Source: Bacillota bacterium (lineage in GTDB: Bacteria > Bacillota > Clostridia > Lachnospirales > Lachnospiraceae). From it: a DNA stretch of 40,382 nucleotides. A model generated the notes under the pieces. It had not been told where the DNA came from and made no database searches. It saw nothing but the letters and a program-made list of their open reading frames with translations. A program made the translations under genes and the position numbers. Location: NCBI GenBank assembly GCA_023418475.1, contig JAEZZO010000054.1, forward strand, positions 1 to 40,382, in the 5' to 3' direction. Shown in pieces: positions 24,265-32,907 of this stretch; position 1 is the stretch's first letter, and each line of letters begins with the position of its first letter.

Positions 24265-24381
24265 ATGAAAGCACCAGTAAAAGTATTAAGTGTTATAATT
24301 GTATCAATTTTTTCATTTTCAATTATAAAAAAAATATTGAGATTTATAAATAGGAAAAAAAGAATGGCAAAATTGGCTTAA
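24265..24381 (+). CDS. Small membrane peptide, 38 residues
   Basis: ATG 24265 lies seven bases after AAGGAGG. The peptide begins MKAPVKVL, has one hydrophobic helix (about 7-21, VLSVIIVSIFSFSII) and ends with a very basic tail (KKILRFINRKKRMAKLA). No homolog is recognised. Strong ribosome binding site, sensible start and cationic amphipathic design argue for a real gene. Similar layouts are found in type I toxin peptides, small transporter or kinase modulators and bacteriocin-like peptides. It sits directly upstream of the ECF sigma operon, but a separate sigma-A-like promoter (24390-24418) lies between them. Confidence 0.5.
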   Translation: MKAPVKVLSVIIVSIFSFSIIKKILRFINRKKRMAKLA

Positions 24382-24389
24382 ATTTTTTC

Positions 24390-24418
24390 TTCAAAGCTGA
24401 AGATAAATGAATTATACT
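24390..24418 (+). promoter_or_regulatory. Candidate promoter of the ECF sigma operon
   Basis: TTCAAA (24390-24395), 17 bases and TATACT (24413-24418), about 48 bases upstream of the sigma reading frame. It looks like a vegetative promoter. I did not see a convincing ECF-type AAC/CGTC pair. A small palindrome (TCTTCAAAGCTGAAGA, 24388-24403) overlaps the -35. Confidence 0.45.
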
Positions 24419-24465
24419 ATCGTTATAGGAATTAGAGCAGGTCAGTACCGGGAAGGGAGGCGGAG

Positions 24466-24984
24466 ATAATCAATAATGAACAGTATTATGAATATCTGGT
24501 AGATCAATATCAAAACTTAATCTATTCCATCTGCTATAAAATTGTCAGAGATTATTTCGAAGCCGAGGATCTAGCACAGGAAACCTTCCTTTCCGCTTAT
24601 AAGCATCTATCCACCTTCGACAGGCAATACGAGAAAGCTTGGCTGTGCCGTATTGCTACAAATAAATGTTTGGATTTTATTAAAAGAGCGGACCGTCAGA
24701 GCATTCCGACGGAAGACGAATACTTTGTAACTCAAACGGATCATGAACCATCCCCAGAAGAAAATGTTCTGGAGCTGGAAGTGAAAAGGCAATTATCGGA
24801 GCGATGTAATAATTTAAAAACCCCCTATAGAGAAATTGCACTGGATTACTTCTATAAGGAGATGACTGCAAATGAAATCGCGGTCACAACAGGAAAGAAT
24901 TTGAAAACTGTCCAGACACAAATCTACCGGGCAAGGGCCTTGTTGCAGAAATCATATCGAAAGGGGGCATTAACAAATGAATGA
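24466..24984 (+). CDS. ECF-family RNA polymerase sigma factor with non-canonical start
   Basis: Group 4 sigma factor. Region 2 is plainly coded in the frame NNEQYYEYLVDQYQ ... YFEAEDLAQETFLSAYKHL (about residues 3-60), and region 4 follows (YREIALDYFYKEMTANEIA, LKTVQTQIYRARALL). The frame is open back to a TAG at 24433-24435, yet it contains no ATG, GTG or TTG before TTG 24670, which would remove nearly all of region 2. GGGAGGCGGAG (24455-24465) sits just before ATA 24466 and ATC 24469. I place the start at ATA 24466 or ATC 24469; the exact codon is uncertain. An out-of-frame ATG (24476) opens an eight-codon frame. The stop overlaps the anti-sigma start by eight bases. Confidence 0.8.
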   Translation: MINNEQYYEYLVDQYQNLIYSICYKIVRDYFEAEDLAQETFLSAYKHLSTFDRQYEKAWLCRIATNKCLDFIKRADRQSIPTEDEYFVTQTDHEPSPEENVLELEVKRQLSERCNNLKTPYREIALDYFYKEMTANEIAVTTGKNLKTVQTQIYRARALLQKSYRKGALTNE

Positions 24985-25483
24985 TAACAGCCATATCAGT
25001 AAAACCGACTTATATGCATTCCGGCACAATACTATGAAGCAGGAAGAAAAAGAACAGTTCTTAGAACATGTCTGCTCCTGTGATTACTGCGCTGACCAAT
25101 TTGCTGCAATGATGTCTGAAGAAATCATCACTGCACCTAAGGACATGAAAGCTAACATCATGAAGGCAGTGAAACGGCCCGAGGTAATTCTGGCATCAAA
25201 AGCCAAAGAGACCTCAAAACGTATGCAGTTATTTATTTATACTCTGAAAGTAGGGACGGCAACGATCTGTGCATTACTGCTACTTCTGCTGACAATGAAT
25301 TTCCCCAGCATTACTGATAATCTTAATTTACCGTTGGATGTTCCTGCACATACTTCCACGGATGATAAATCCCTGACATCCACGATCCGGGATAATATGG
25401 ACATTTTAAGTTCAAATATACTGAATTTCTCCAATAATATAATGAAAACGGAGGTAACGAATTATGATCAGAAAGAAAAGTAA
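24977..25483 (+). CDS. Anti-sigma factor with zinc-binding N-terminus
   Basis: 168 residues. The N-terminal half holds a ZAS-type motif, HVCSCDYC (His31, then Cys at +4 and +7), which in this class wraps the sigma factor. One membrane helix follows (about residues 85-108, TLKVGTATICALLLLLL), leaving about 60 residues outside, Ser/Asn-rich and without a recognisable domain. It overlaps the sigma gene by eight bases, the typical arrangement of a sigma/anti-sigma pair. Release is probably by proteolysis or an external signal. Its end overlaps the next gene by 20 bases. Confidence 0.85.
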   Translation: MNDNSHISKTDLYAFRHNTMKQEEKEQFLEHVCSCDYCADQFAAMMSEEIITAPKDMKANIMKAVKRPEVILASKAKETSKRMQLFIYTLKVGTATICALLLLLLTMNFPSITDNLNLPLDVPAHTSTDDKSLTSTIRDNMDILSSNILNFSNNIMKTEVTNYDQKEK

Positions 25484-26027
25484 TTTTTTAACGTTTTGTT
25501 TTGCATTTTTACCCGGAGCCGGACAAATGTATATGGGTTTCATGAAACGTGGGATCAGTATCATGTCTTCCTTTTTCCTGCTCATCTTCTTATCAAGCTG
25601 GCTAAATCTCGGCCCACTCATGTTTATCATGCCTGTGATCTGGTTCTATGCCTTTTTTGATACCTTTAATCTTCGAGCTATGCCAGATGATGAATTTTAT
25701 GCAACAGAGGACGATTACCTTATCCTATCCGGATTTGAAGTGGATAAGTTCCGTTTCTTCCAGGGTAAATACCGTACGGTAATTGCTGTCAGTCTAATTG
25801 TAATCGGCTTTACGATCCTGTGGAATAATTTATTTGATTTATGTGAATGGATATTACCAAACATTGTGCGTGAAGCTGTTTATCGCTTTGGACATTATTT
25901 TCCTCAGCTCCTGATTGGATTAGGTATTATAGCTTTGGGTGTGTATCTGATCATAGGCAAGAAGAGAGATTTGGATTCCAACGAGCAAATGCGTGAGCTG
26001 GAGGATAAGGGAGGTTTTATAAAATGA
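25464..26027 (+). CDS. TM2-like multi-spanning membrane protein
   Basis: 187 residues. The N-terminus carries the TM2-type motif (FAFLPGAGQMYMGFMKRGIS) with two helices, followed by more helices around residues 55-70, 108-125 and 145-165 and a short basic tail. It overlaps the anti-sigma gene by 20 bases and the next gene by four, so its translation is coupled within the ECF operon. TM2 and LiaI/LiaF-like proteins often stand with envelope-stress regulators in Firmicutes. Function not known beyond that. Confidence 0.78.
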   Translation: MIRKKSNFLTFCFAFLPGAGQMYMGFMKRGISIMSSFFLLIFLSSWLNLGPLMFIMPVIWFYAFFDTFNLRAMPDDEFYATEDDYLILSGFEVDKFRFFQGKYRTVIAVSLIVIGFTILWNNLFDLCEWILPNIVREAVYRFGHYFPQLLIGLGIIALGVYLIIGKKRDLDSNEQMRELEDKGGFIK

Positions 26028-26332
26028 TTAAAACTCACAGAGTAGGTACCTTTACCCTTGGAACCATGCTGGTTACCTTTGGAATTATCTTTTTGCTTCG
26101 TATTTTTATTGCAAGTCTGAGTTTTGAAATTATATTCCGATTGTGGCCGGTCGTATTTATCTTTCTTGGTTTAGAGATATTGATTGCAAACTTTTGTCAG
26201 AAGGAAGATAAGCTGATCTATGATAAAACTGCTTTTGCTTTAATTATCATTCTTTCCTTTTTTGCCATGGGTATGGCTATTACAGAATTTTGCCTGAATG
26301 CTGCAAATACACATTTATCGGTTCGTTTTTGA
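26024..26332 (+). CDS. LiaI/LiaF-like (DUF5668-type) small membrane protein
   Basis: 102 residues, probably four helices with the characteristic start (THRVGTFTLGTMLVTFGIIF) and RLWPVVFIFLGLEILI block of LiaF-type transmembrane domains. The C-terminal LiaF sensor domain is absent. It is the last gene of the ECF sigma operon, four bases overlapping the previous one and followed by a strong terminator. The family is linked to sensing or resisting cell-envelope damage, which suggests this operon responds to envelope stress. Confidence 0.8.
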   Translation: MIKTHRVGTFTLGTMLVTFGIIFLLRIFIASLSFEIIFRLWPVVFIFLGLEILIANFCQKEDKLIYDKTAFALIIILSFFAMGMAITEFCLNAANTHLSVRF

Positions 26333-26352
26333 TATCGTCCTATTACTATTTT

Positions 26353-26402
26353 ATAGAGCAGCTCTGCCGGATTTTTTTCGACGAAGCTGCTCTATTTTAT
26401 TA
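26353..26402 (+). terminator. Terminator of the ECF sigma operon
   Basis: ATAGAGCAGC (26353-26362) pairs perfectly with GCTGCTCTAT (26386-26395), followed by TTTATTA, 20 bases after the last stop. Confidence 0.82.
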
Positions 26403-26710
26403 CAATGAAAAGATCGTTCTATGAAATAAAACTACACTTTTGTTCTTCGTATGGATGACCAAAGTAATCAAGATACCGAATTTTTAAACTGTTTTTTGCA
26501 AATAATAAATATCTATAATCCATCTTATGTTTCACTACTAAATATCTCATTATGAAATACCGCAGTATGCATACGTTTCGAGGGATGTATGAAGAGATAA
26601 GTATCTTCACACATAATAAAAATCACGAAATGATAACAGCAATGCTTATTTTTGGTTATTTCATTAATAAAAAACATTGCGCCAAACAGAACGCAGAATG
26701 GAGGTAAAAC
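26403..26710. other. Leader of the Ku-ligD genes
   Basis: AT-rich, with no gene. TGAAGAGATAAGTATCTTCA (26590-26609) is an imperfect palindrome that could be an operator. I see no confident sigma-A promoter and could not establish a sporulation-type (sigma-G) one by eye. Confidence 0.35.
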
Positions 26711-27493
26711 ATGGGCGTAACACATAAAGGTGCTATTTCACTCGGATTGTTATATATCCCGGTAGGATTATATACTGCCACACGGGATAATGATGTCCGA
26801 TTTAATCAGCTCTGCAAGGACACTAAGGAGCGTATCAAATACAAAAAATACTGTCCAAGCTGTAATAAGGAGGTGAAAGCAGAGGATATTATCAAAGGAT
26901 ACGAATACGAAAGTGATAAATATGTTATTATGACAGAGGATGAGTTGGAGAAAATCAAAACAAAGAAGGATAAAACAATCCATATCATTCAATTCGTAAA
27001 ACTATCTGAGATAGACCAGATTTATTATGAAAGAAATTATTATGCCATACCGGAAAATGGTGCGGAGAAGGCTTTTGAATTATTGCGCAGTGCTATGCTA
27101 TCTGAACAGAAGGTGGCTTTAGCAAAGACGGTTATTGGAACAAAGGAGAATCTAATTGTATTGTATCCTACGGAAGAAGGAATTATTGCAAAAACATTAT
27201 TTTATCAGGATGAAATAGTTGCTGTTCCAAAACAGGTATCTCACGCAGAGCTGAATGAAGCAGAAATAACTATGGCAAAAGCACTGATTAATTCTCTGAC
27301 CGGCCCTTTTGATGCTTCTCAGTATCGCGATGAATACCAGGAAAGATTACGTGATGCCCTTCTGCAGAAGATTAACGGGGAAGAAATTGTAGCCGTGGAT
27401 ACCTCTGCTCCGAATAATGTAATTGATTTAATGGAAGCTTTGCAGAAAACACTTGCTCTTTCAAAGGATCAAAAGCTTTCCGGTACCGCCTGA
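26711..27493 (+). CDS. ku: Ku, non-homologous end-joining DNA end-binding protein
   Basis: A homodimeric ring protein that binds DNA ends and recruits the ligase. 260 residues, usual for bacterial Ku. Landmarks: opening GAISLGLLYIPVGLYTAT, the Cys pair in YCPSCNKEV, the central bridge QIYYERNYYAIPENG and KTVIGTKENLIVLYP, and the C-terminal EYQERLRDALLQKI helix. A good GGAGG lies seven bases upstream of the start. Its TGA overlaps the ATG of the ligase (TGATG), so the two are translated together. Confidence 0.95.
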   Translation: MGVTHKGAISLGLLYIPVGLYTATRDNDVRFNQLCKDTKERIKYKKYCPSCNKEVKAEDIIKGYEYESDKYVIMTEDELEKIKTKKDKTIHIIQFVKLSEIDQIYYERNYYAIPENGAEKAFELLRSAMLSEQKVALAKTVIGTKENLIVLYPTEEGIIAKTLFYQDEIVAVPKQVSHAELNEAEITMAKALINSLTGPFDASQYRDEYQERLRDALLQKINGEEIVAVDTSAPNNVIDLMEALQKTLALSKDQKLSGTA

Positions 27494-28419
27494 TGGATCT
27501 ATTTGTAGAGAAAAATATAAAACCTATGCTGATATCGGAAATGACTGATCCCTTTAATGATCCAGACTGGATTTATGAACTTAAGTTGGATGGGATCCGC
27601 TGCATTGCTTATCTAGACAATATGACCGAGCTACGTAATAAACGCAATGACCGTCTGTTGCCGAAAGTACCTGAGCTTTCTGAAATTCATCATTTTGTAA
27701 AGGATCGCTGCATTCTGGACGGCGAACTAGTTATTTTGAAAAACGGTGTACCTGATTTTTATGAATTACAAAAAAGAGCGTTAACTGTAAACCGTTTTAA
27801 AATCGAGTTATCTTCGGGCAACTTTCCTGCCTGTTTTGTTGCATATGACATTCTGTATCTGAAAGACAGGGCTCTGAATGAATTGCCCCTGTTGGAACGC
27901 AAACAGCTCTTAACTGATACTGTTCATGAAGATTTAAAGCTAGCGGTCAGCCGATATATACCGGAGATGGGGATTGAGCTTTTTGCTGCTGCTAAGAGCC
28001 AGCACCTGGAGGGTGTCATCGCCAAAAAGCGCAATAGTAAATATTACTTTGATAAACGTACAAAGGATTGGATTAAGTTTAAGTTTCTTGCCGATCAGGA
28101 TTTCGTGGTCTGCGGTTACATTACAAAGGAGAAAGGAATAACCAGTATCATTTTGGGACAATACAATGATACGGAATTAATTTATAAAGGTCATGTTACC
28201 TTGGGTGTAAAATATGGTGATATAAAAAAATTAAGGCCTGCATATACCTCCCCCTTCCCGGTTATCCCTCCCGGAAATGAGAATGCTGTATGGCTCATAC
28301 CAGAAGCCGTATGCATTGTGCAATATATGCCCAACGATAAAGGTACTCTTCGCCAGCCGGTATTGAAGGGTTTTCGAAATGATAAAGAACCTTTGGCATG
28401 TCAGGTTATTTCTCAATAA
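27493..28419 (+). CDS. ligD: ATP-dependent DNA ligase, LigD ligase domain only
   Basis: 308 residues. The nucleotidyl-transfer lysine is Lys31 in ELKLDGIR (motif I); further motifs are ILDGELVI (III), FVAYDILYL (IIIa), EGVIAKKRNS (IV) and DWIKFKF (V), followed by an OB-fold with LRQPVLKGFRNDKEP. The polymerase/primase and phosphoesterase domains of full LigD are absent. Coupled to ku (TGATG), it forms a minimal two-component NHEJ set. It ends seven bases from the convergent LysE gene, with no terminator between them. Confidence 0.93.
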   Translation: MDLFVEKNIKPMLISEMTDPFNDPDWIYELKLDGIRCIAYLDNMTELRNKRNDRLLPKVPELSEIHHFVKDRCILDGELVILKNGVPDFYELQKRALTVNRFKIELSSGNFPACFVAYDILYLKDRALNELPLLERKQLLTDTVHEDLKLAVSRYIPEMGIELFAAAKSQHLEGVIAKKRNSKYYFDKRTKDWIKFKFLADQDFVVCGYITKEKGITSIILGQYNDTELIYKGHVTLGVKYGDIKKLRPAYTSPFPVIPPGNENAVWLIPEAVCIVQYMPNDKGTLRQPVLKGFRNDKEPLACQVISQ

Positions 28420-28426
28420 ATTTATT

Positions 28427-29032
28427 TTATTTTTTTAATAATAATTTTATACCAAAGAAAATCAACGCCAATCCAACTGCCCCATTTAGTATATCAACCA
28501 ATGAATAAGGTAAAAAACCACTTAAAAGGCTGCCCAGTAAAGCAATTACTGTCAAAAAGAACAAGGTTGATAATACACATCCTAATCCAAAGAAGCAGAG
28601 CTGCTTTTTCGTGAAATGATTTTCTATTACCTGGGATGAAAATACACCGCTCCAGAAAATAATTGTTAAGGGGTTTGAGGCGGTAAGCAGGAGACCCTGT
28701 AGAAATATATTTTTTCCGGAGACACTCTGAAACATTTTTATAGCAGGTAAAATCGATAAATCAAATACACTCAGGAATGTATTCAACCCGAATATGATTA
28801 ATACTGCTCCGCCAAATAGTTTGACTGCCGTTTTTACCTGCTTCTTTCCTATTACCGCTGCAACCCCAATCCCCGACAGAGCTATATAGAAAGCATCTGT
28901 CAGGGCAATCGCTAAAACCAGTGTTAATCCTATAAAGAAACCCTGAGATGTTGCTGTGGTAAAAACAAGAAGGCACATCGGTCCGACAGCAAGCTGTAGC
29001 AGCATGCCAAATCTGAATCCTTTAAAAACCAT
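28427..29032 (-). CDS. LysE-family exporter
   Basis: 201 residues with about six membrane helices: start VFKGFRFGMLLQLAVGPMCLLVF, then a helix with ALTDAFYIALSGIGVAA, a further LTASNPLTIIFWSGVFSS block typical of LysE/RhtB amino-acid exporters. GGGGGAG lies before the ATG. It is 102 bases after the Bce-type permease stop on the same strand, so it may be read through from that module, but a separate promoter is possible. Substrate, probably an amino acid, is unknown. Convergent with the ligase. Confidence 0.85.
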   Translation of the reverse strand: MVFKGFRFGMLLQLAVGPMCLLVFTTATSQGFFIGLTLVLAIALTDAFYIALSGIGVAAVIGKKQVKTAVKLFGGAVLIIFGLNTFLSVFDLSILPAIKMFQSVSGKNIFLQGLLLTASNPLTIIFWSGVFSSQVIENHFTKKQLCFFGLGCVLSTLFFLTVIALLGSLLSGFLPYSLVDILNGAVGLALIFFGIKLLLKK

Positions 29033-29134
29033 CTTACTCCCCCTATCATCAGAATACTTCAGTAAAGGCTATCAAAAATATCACATAATCTTAGAAACAT
29101 GTGCTTTATTATAAGTAGCTTAAGAAGAAAGACT

Positions 29135-31075
29135 TTATACCTCCGGCAAAACGTTTCTTTTTAAGTTAACATACGAAGCTGCAATGTAGATGGCAAACAC
29201 TGCAAAGAATATACCCAGCGTAGCGCCTGTAATCAGTAAAATTTGGACAATACCCTGAAACACGCCGGGATCAAAAGCTAAACAAAGAAAAAAAATAAAA
29301 ATACTACTGATTACTACGGCAGGCAATGTGGGTAGTATATAATATACCGCAAGCTGCCTGCGAAGCGCACTGCTTAAAAACTTTTTTTCCGCCCCCAACT
29401 TATGAAGGGTAGCATACTGGTTCTGATAGTTCCTCCATTCGCTGAGGATTTGGATCGCCAGAACCGTCGCCGAGACGATCAATAGCACCATCGCCACATA
29501 AAACAGTGGCAAGACGATGAGTGCATATAACGATGCGTTCTGCTCCTTGACAACTTCTTTGGAAATAATCATATCATAACCTGAATTACTATCGTTTTTA
29601 AGCCGGTCCATGCGTATGTTGTCCAGCGCCTCGTAATTATCCATGGTAATGGGAAAGTGAGTCTTAATCGCATAAGCATTGCGAGAAACCCGCAGCTTTT
29701 TGGCCATTTCATCAGGAACTACAAGAATAAAACCGCTGCCATTTCCATCCCAAGACTGTTGAGTAAAGGTTTCATGGTATACTGCGTCCTTGAATAACAA
29801 TTGATCGCCAATCCTGATAGGCTCGTTATAACGCTCTAAAGGCTCTGCGAGATAATCCAGGCACTGGATTACATATTCTCCCTCTGGCAGCATGACTTTT
29901 TGGTATCCAAGCATGTCCCTGAGTTTGGTGTAATCAGAAAACGCCATTACGGTATCGTAATCATAGGCACGGAAATTATTCCGGTAAGGATCGATATAGC
30001 GGGTTAACGCGTCGCTGTTCAGCTCATGAATTTTGTATTGCCATTCACTGTCCACATCAAGATTTTCGTGAATATACTTCCTGTAATCGGAAAAATTCGC
30101 TGTTTTCGAGCCAATATAGATATTGTGAGCGGTTTCAAGCTCCGCATTTCGCATAAAAAGATAATTGAAGGATAAGCCAGTTCCTATTGCTATCAGCGTC
30201 GCAGTTAGCAAGATCGATATAACCGACAGCGTAATCCCCAAGCTGCCAACCTTCGATGTAAGAGAACGAAAGACGTAAAGGGTATTACCACCGTACTTCT
30301 TTCTCTCATGCTTTTCAAAATAGGCAGGTATTCCTGAAGAAAAGCTGATGTAAAAGGTAAACAGGAAAAAGATGATGGTGAAAGCACCGATCAGGCTTAA
30401 TGCTGTATCGTAGGTGATAAGCAGGCCGATCCCGGCAACTCCGCTAATCATTGAAGCAACGAAGAGCTTCCTACGTTTTTTACTGTCGGTGGCAAGCTCT
30501 TTCTCATTATATTGATCCATATAAATCAGGTCGCTGATTTTAGCTCTTCTAATTTTTCTTTGGTTCAGAAAAAGTGCCACGATGAAGATTACTGCAAAAT
30601 AAGCAAAGGTGAGCAGCGTTGCGGGCAAGCAAAGCTCATAGCTAAAGTGGTACTTTATCTCATAGAAGCTTAGCAGCATCGCCCGAAGCCCCTGGTACAG
30701 GAGATTCCCGGTGAATAAACCAAGGAGCAGAGCCCCCGCCCCGATAATTAGATTTTCCATGAAAAACAGATTAATAATTTTTTTTCGCTCGATACCCAGC
30801 AACAGGTAAGTACCGAATTCCCGGCTACGGCGCTTCATTATAAAACGCATTGTATAAAAGACAAGCCAGCCGATGATGCAAACTACCACAAAGCTGGCGA
30901 TACCGATCATCAACGGCAGGGTGTTCAGAAGTTTTGAGAGGCTTCTGATTTCCTGTGAGTAAACAAGGGCGTTAAAAGCAAAGATCAGCGTGACAGCGAT
31001 GACAATGGTAATAAAGTAAATGAGATAGTCCTTCATTTGCCGGACGGCATTGCGCAGAGAAAGTTTAGAGAGCAT
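29135..31075 (-). CDS. Bce-type ABC transporter permease (FtsX-like)
   Basis: About 646 residues with ten predicted helices: an N-terminal FtsX segment, four more helices (to about 295), a large extracytoplasmic domain about 320-510 and a final three-helix group. This is the BceB architecture: it senses and removes cell-wall-active peptides and passes the signal to the kinase. Start choice: ATG 31108 has no ribosome binding site; ATG 31075 follows GGGAGGTGA at eleven bases and gives the family start MLSKLSLRNAVRQ. The gene overlaps the ATPase gene by 11 bases. Peptide substrate unknown. Confidence 0.9.
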   Translation of the reverse strand: MLSKLSLRNAVRQMKDYLIYFITIVIAVTLIFAFNALVYSQEIRSLSKLLNTLPLMIGIASFVVVCIIGWLVFYTMRFIMKRRSREFGTYLLLGIERKKIINLFFMENLIIGAGALLLGLFTGNLLYQGLRAMLLSFYEIKYHFSYELCLPATLLTFAYFAVIFIVALFLNQRKIRRAKISDLIYMDQYNEKELATDSKKRRKLFVASMISGVAGIGLLITYDTALSLIGAFTIIFFLFTFYISFSSGIPAYFEKHERKKYGGNTLYVFRSLTSKVGSLGITLSVISILLTATLIAIGTGLSFNYLFMRNAELETAHNIYIGSKTANFSDYRKYIHENLDVDSEWQYKIHELNSDALTRYIDPYRNNFRAYDYDTVMAFSDYTKLRDMLGYQKVMLPEGEYVIQCLDYLAEPLERYNEPIRIGDQLLFKDAVYHETFTQQSWDGNGSGFILVVPDEMAKKLRVSRNAYAIKTHFPITMDNYEALDNIRMDRLKNDSNSGYDMIISKEVVKEQNASLYALIVLPLFYVAMVLLIVSATVLAIQILSEWRNYQNQYATLHKLGAEKKFLSSALRRQLAVYYILPTLPAVVISSIFIFFLCLAFDPGVFQGIVQILLITGATLGIFFAVFAIYIAASYVNLKRNVLPEV

Positions 31076-31823
31076 CGCCAGTGTCACCTCCCAGAACGGA
31101 GAGCACATCTAGAATTTCGTGATAAAATTCTCTACGCGGCTTATCGCCCCGATACAATTCGTTAAACAGCCTTCCGTCTTTCAAAAAGAGGATGCGATGC
31201 GCATAGCTGGCACTGAACGCATCATGGGTCACCATCAGAATAGTAGCGCCGTTTTCCCTGTTGATTTGCCCCATTAGCTCCAGCAGGTTTTTTGATGATT
31301 TCGAGTCTAAGGCTCCCGTGGGTTCGTCGGCTAATATCAGGCTTTGACCGAACACCATGGCGCGGGCACAGGCACAGCGTTGCTTTTGCCCTCCCGATAC
31401 CTGATAGGGAAATTTGGATAGAATATCATCGATTCCGAGCTGTTTTGCGACACTCCTCACTTTTTCCTTCACCTGCTCAGGTGGAAAATCATTAATTGTA
31501 AGCGTAATGGCGATATTTTCTTCAATCGTCAAAGTATCCAAAAGATTGAAGTCCTGAAAGACAAAACCAAGTTTCTCCCGACGGAATCTCGCCAGTTTTT
31601 CTTCTGGTATTTCGGAGATGTTTTCACAGTCCAGATATACATTTCCCGCACTTATTGAATCAATGGTGGAGATACAGTTGAGCAGTGTGGTCTTTCCTGA
31701 GCCTGACGCTCCCATAATGGCAATGAATTCGCCGTCCTCCACATCAAAGCTGACCCGGTCCAGCGCTTTTGTAACGTTGTTTTTACTACCGTAATATTTT
31801 TCAATCTGCGAAACTTTCAACAT
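31065..31823 (-). CDS. Bce-type ABC transporter ATPase
   Basis: 252 residues: Walker A GASGSGKTT (38-46), signature VSGGQKQR, Walker B LILADEPTGALD and the H-loop in MVTHDAFSA are intact. Start choice: the frame is open much further upstream into the kinase gene, but ATG 31823 is nine bases after AAGGAGTG and gives the normal BceA start MLKVSQIEKYYG. Partner of the permease encoded immediately downstream (11-base overlap). It drives peptide removal and also flux sensing. Confidence 0.93.
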   Translation of the reverse strand: MLKVSQIEKYYGSKNNVTKALDRVSFDVEDGEFIAIMGASGSGKTTLLNCISTIDSISAGNVYLDCENISEIPEEKLARFRREKLGFVFQDFNLLDTLTIEENIAITLTINDFPPEQVKEKVRSVAKQLGIDDILSKFPYQVSGGQKQRCACARAMVFGQSLILADEPTGALDSKSSKNLLELMGQINRENGATILMVTHDAFSASYAHRILFLKDGRLFNELYRGDKPRREFYHEILDVLSVLGGDTGDAL

Positions 31824-31893
31824 AAGTTTTTTCACTCCTTCCTCCATTATGATAATACAGAAGAAGTTCTTGATGTAGCGATATTTCTTTCCG

Positions 31894-32907
31894 TTATCTT
31901 TCATTTTCGTAAGATAACGGCCGGGGAAAGCAGATGGAAATCGCTGTATATTCATCTTCTCTCGAATCGGCCTCCAGATAGGTGCCCAATGTTTTGGCAA
32001 GCTTATGGCAAAGATACAGTCCCATACCTGTGGAGCCGCCCAGTGCACGGCCATTGCTGCCTGTGAAGCCCTTGTCAAAGATACGCCGCAGTTCGGATGC
32101 GGGAATACCGATACCGTTGTCTTTGACCGTTAGTTTTGTTCTCCCATCGGATTCTTCGGCACAGATATGGATGACTGGCGAAGCGCTTCTGTATTTGACA
32201 GCGTTTGATAAAAGTTGTCCCAGTATGAATTCCACCCATTTGCCGTCTGTATAAACAAATCTGCTTAGATTTTCCATTTCGATCTTTACATTATTTTGCG
32301 TCAGTAACAAGCGGCACTTTGAGAGCGCCCTATTGACGGTTTGAGCAAGGGAAGTCTCCCGTATCATAAAATCCTTTTCTAAGCAATCAAGTCTTGCGTA
32401 GTAGAGTGCACGCTCCACATGCCCTTCAATCAGTGCAAGCTGAAAACGGATTTTCCGGCTGGTTTCAGATTTATTGTTTTCGCAGATGAGCTCAACTGCC
32501 GTAATAGGAACCTTAATTTCATGCACCCAGTTTTCGATATATTCCCGGTAATTCCGCTGCTTTTCCTCCGCGTCTGACACGGCTTCGATCATGGACTTTC
32601 CGGCGCGCCTATAAAGTCCTAATATTTTGCGTTCCGCATAGCTATTGGGTCTGGGCGAGCATTCCATAAATAAATATTTTTGCCCCAGACTGTCCATAAT
32701 GGCCTCCAGCTCACGGAACTGATTTCTTTGTCTAAAATAAGCAGCCACCGTCAGTATGCAAAGACCGGCTACCCATACAACTAGGATAATACAAACAACA
32801 CCCAAACCGGTTCCCGTAAGAAGCAGGAAAGCGAAGAGAGCCAGCATACAAAACAATTGCAACAGTAAGGACATAACCCGATCGTATAGGAATTCTCCGA
32901 TTTTCAT
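31894..32907 (-). CDS. Intramembrane-sensing histidine kinase, BceS-like
   Basis: 337 residues. Two close membrane helices (about 11-57) with almost no external loop are the hallmark of BceS-like kinases, which receive their signal from the transporter. The phospho-acceptor is His129 in ENWVHEIKVPITAVEL; N box LLSNAVKYR, G boxes VKDNGIGIPASE and GGSTGMGLYLC are intact. It overlaps the response regulator by four bases (ATGA). The ABC genes start 70 bases downstream. Confidence 0.92.
   Translation of the reverse strand: MKIGEFLYDRVMSLLLQLFCMLALFAFLLLTGTGLGVVCIILVVWVAGLCILTVAAYFRQRNQFRELEAIMDSLGQKYLFMECSPRPNSYAERKILGLYRRAGKSMIEAVSDAEEKQRNYREYIENWVHEIKVPITAVELICENNKSETSRKIRFQLALIEGHVERALYYARLDCLEKDFMIRETSLAQTVNRALSKCRLLLTQNNVKIEMENLSRFVYTDGKWVEFILGQLLSNAVKYRSASPVIHICAEESDGRTKLTVKDNGIGIPASELRRIFDKGFTGSNGRALGGSTGMGLYLCHKLAKTLGTYLEADSREDEYTAISICFPRPLSYENER

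Noticed and set aside
31824..32078. Upstream extension of the Bce-type ATPase into the kinase gene
   Set aside because: The extension overlaps the kinase, has no family similarity, and a good ribosome binding site marks ATG 31823.
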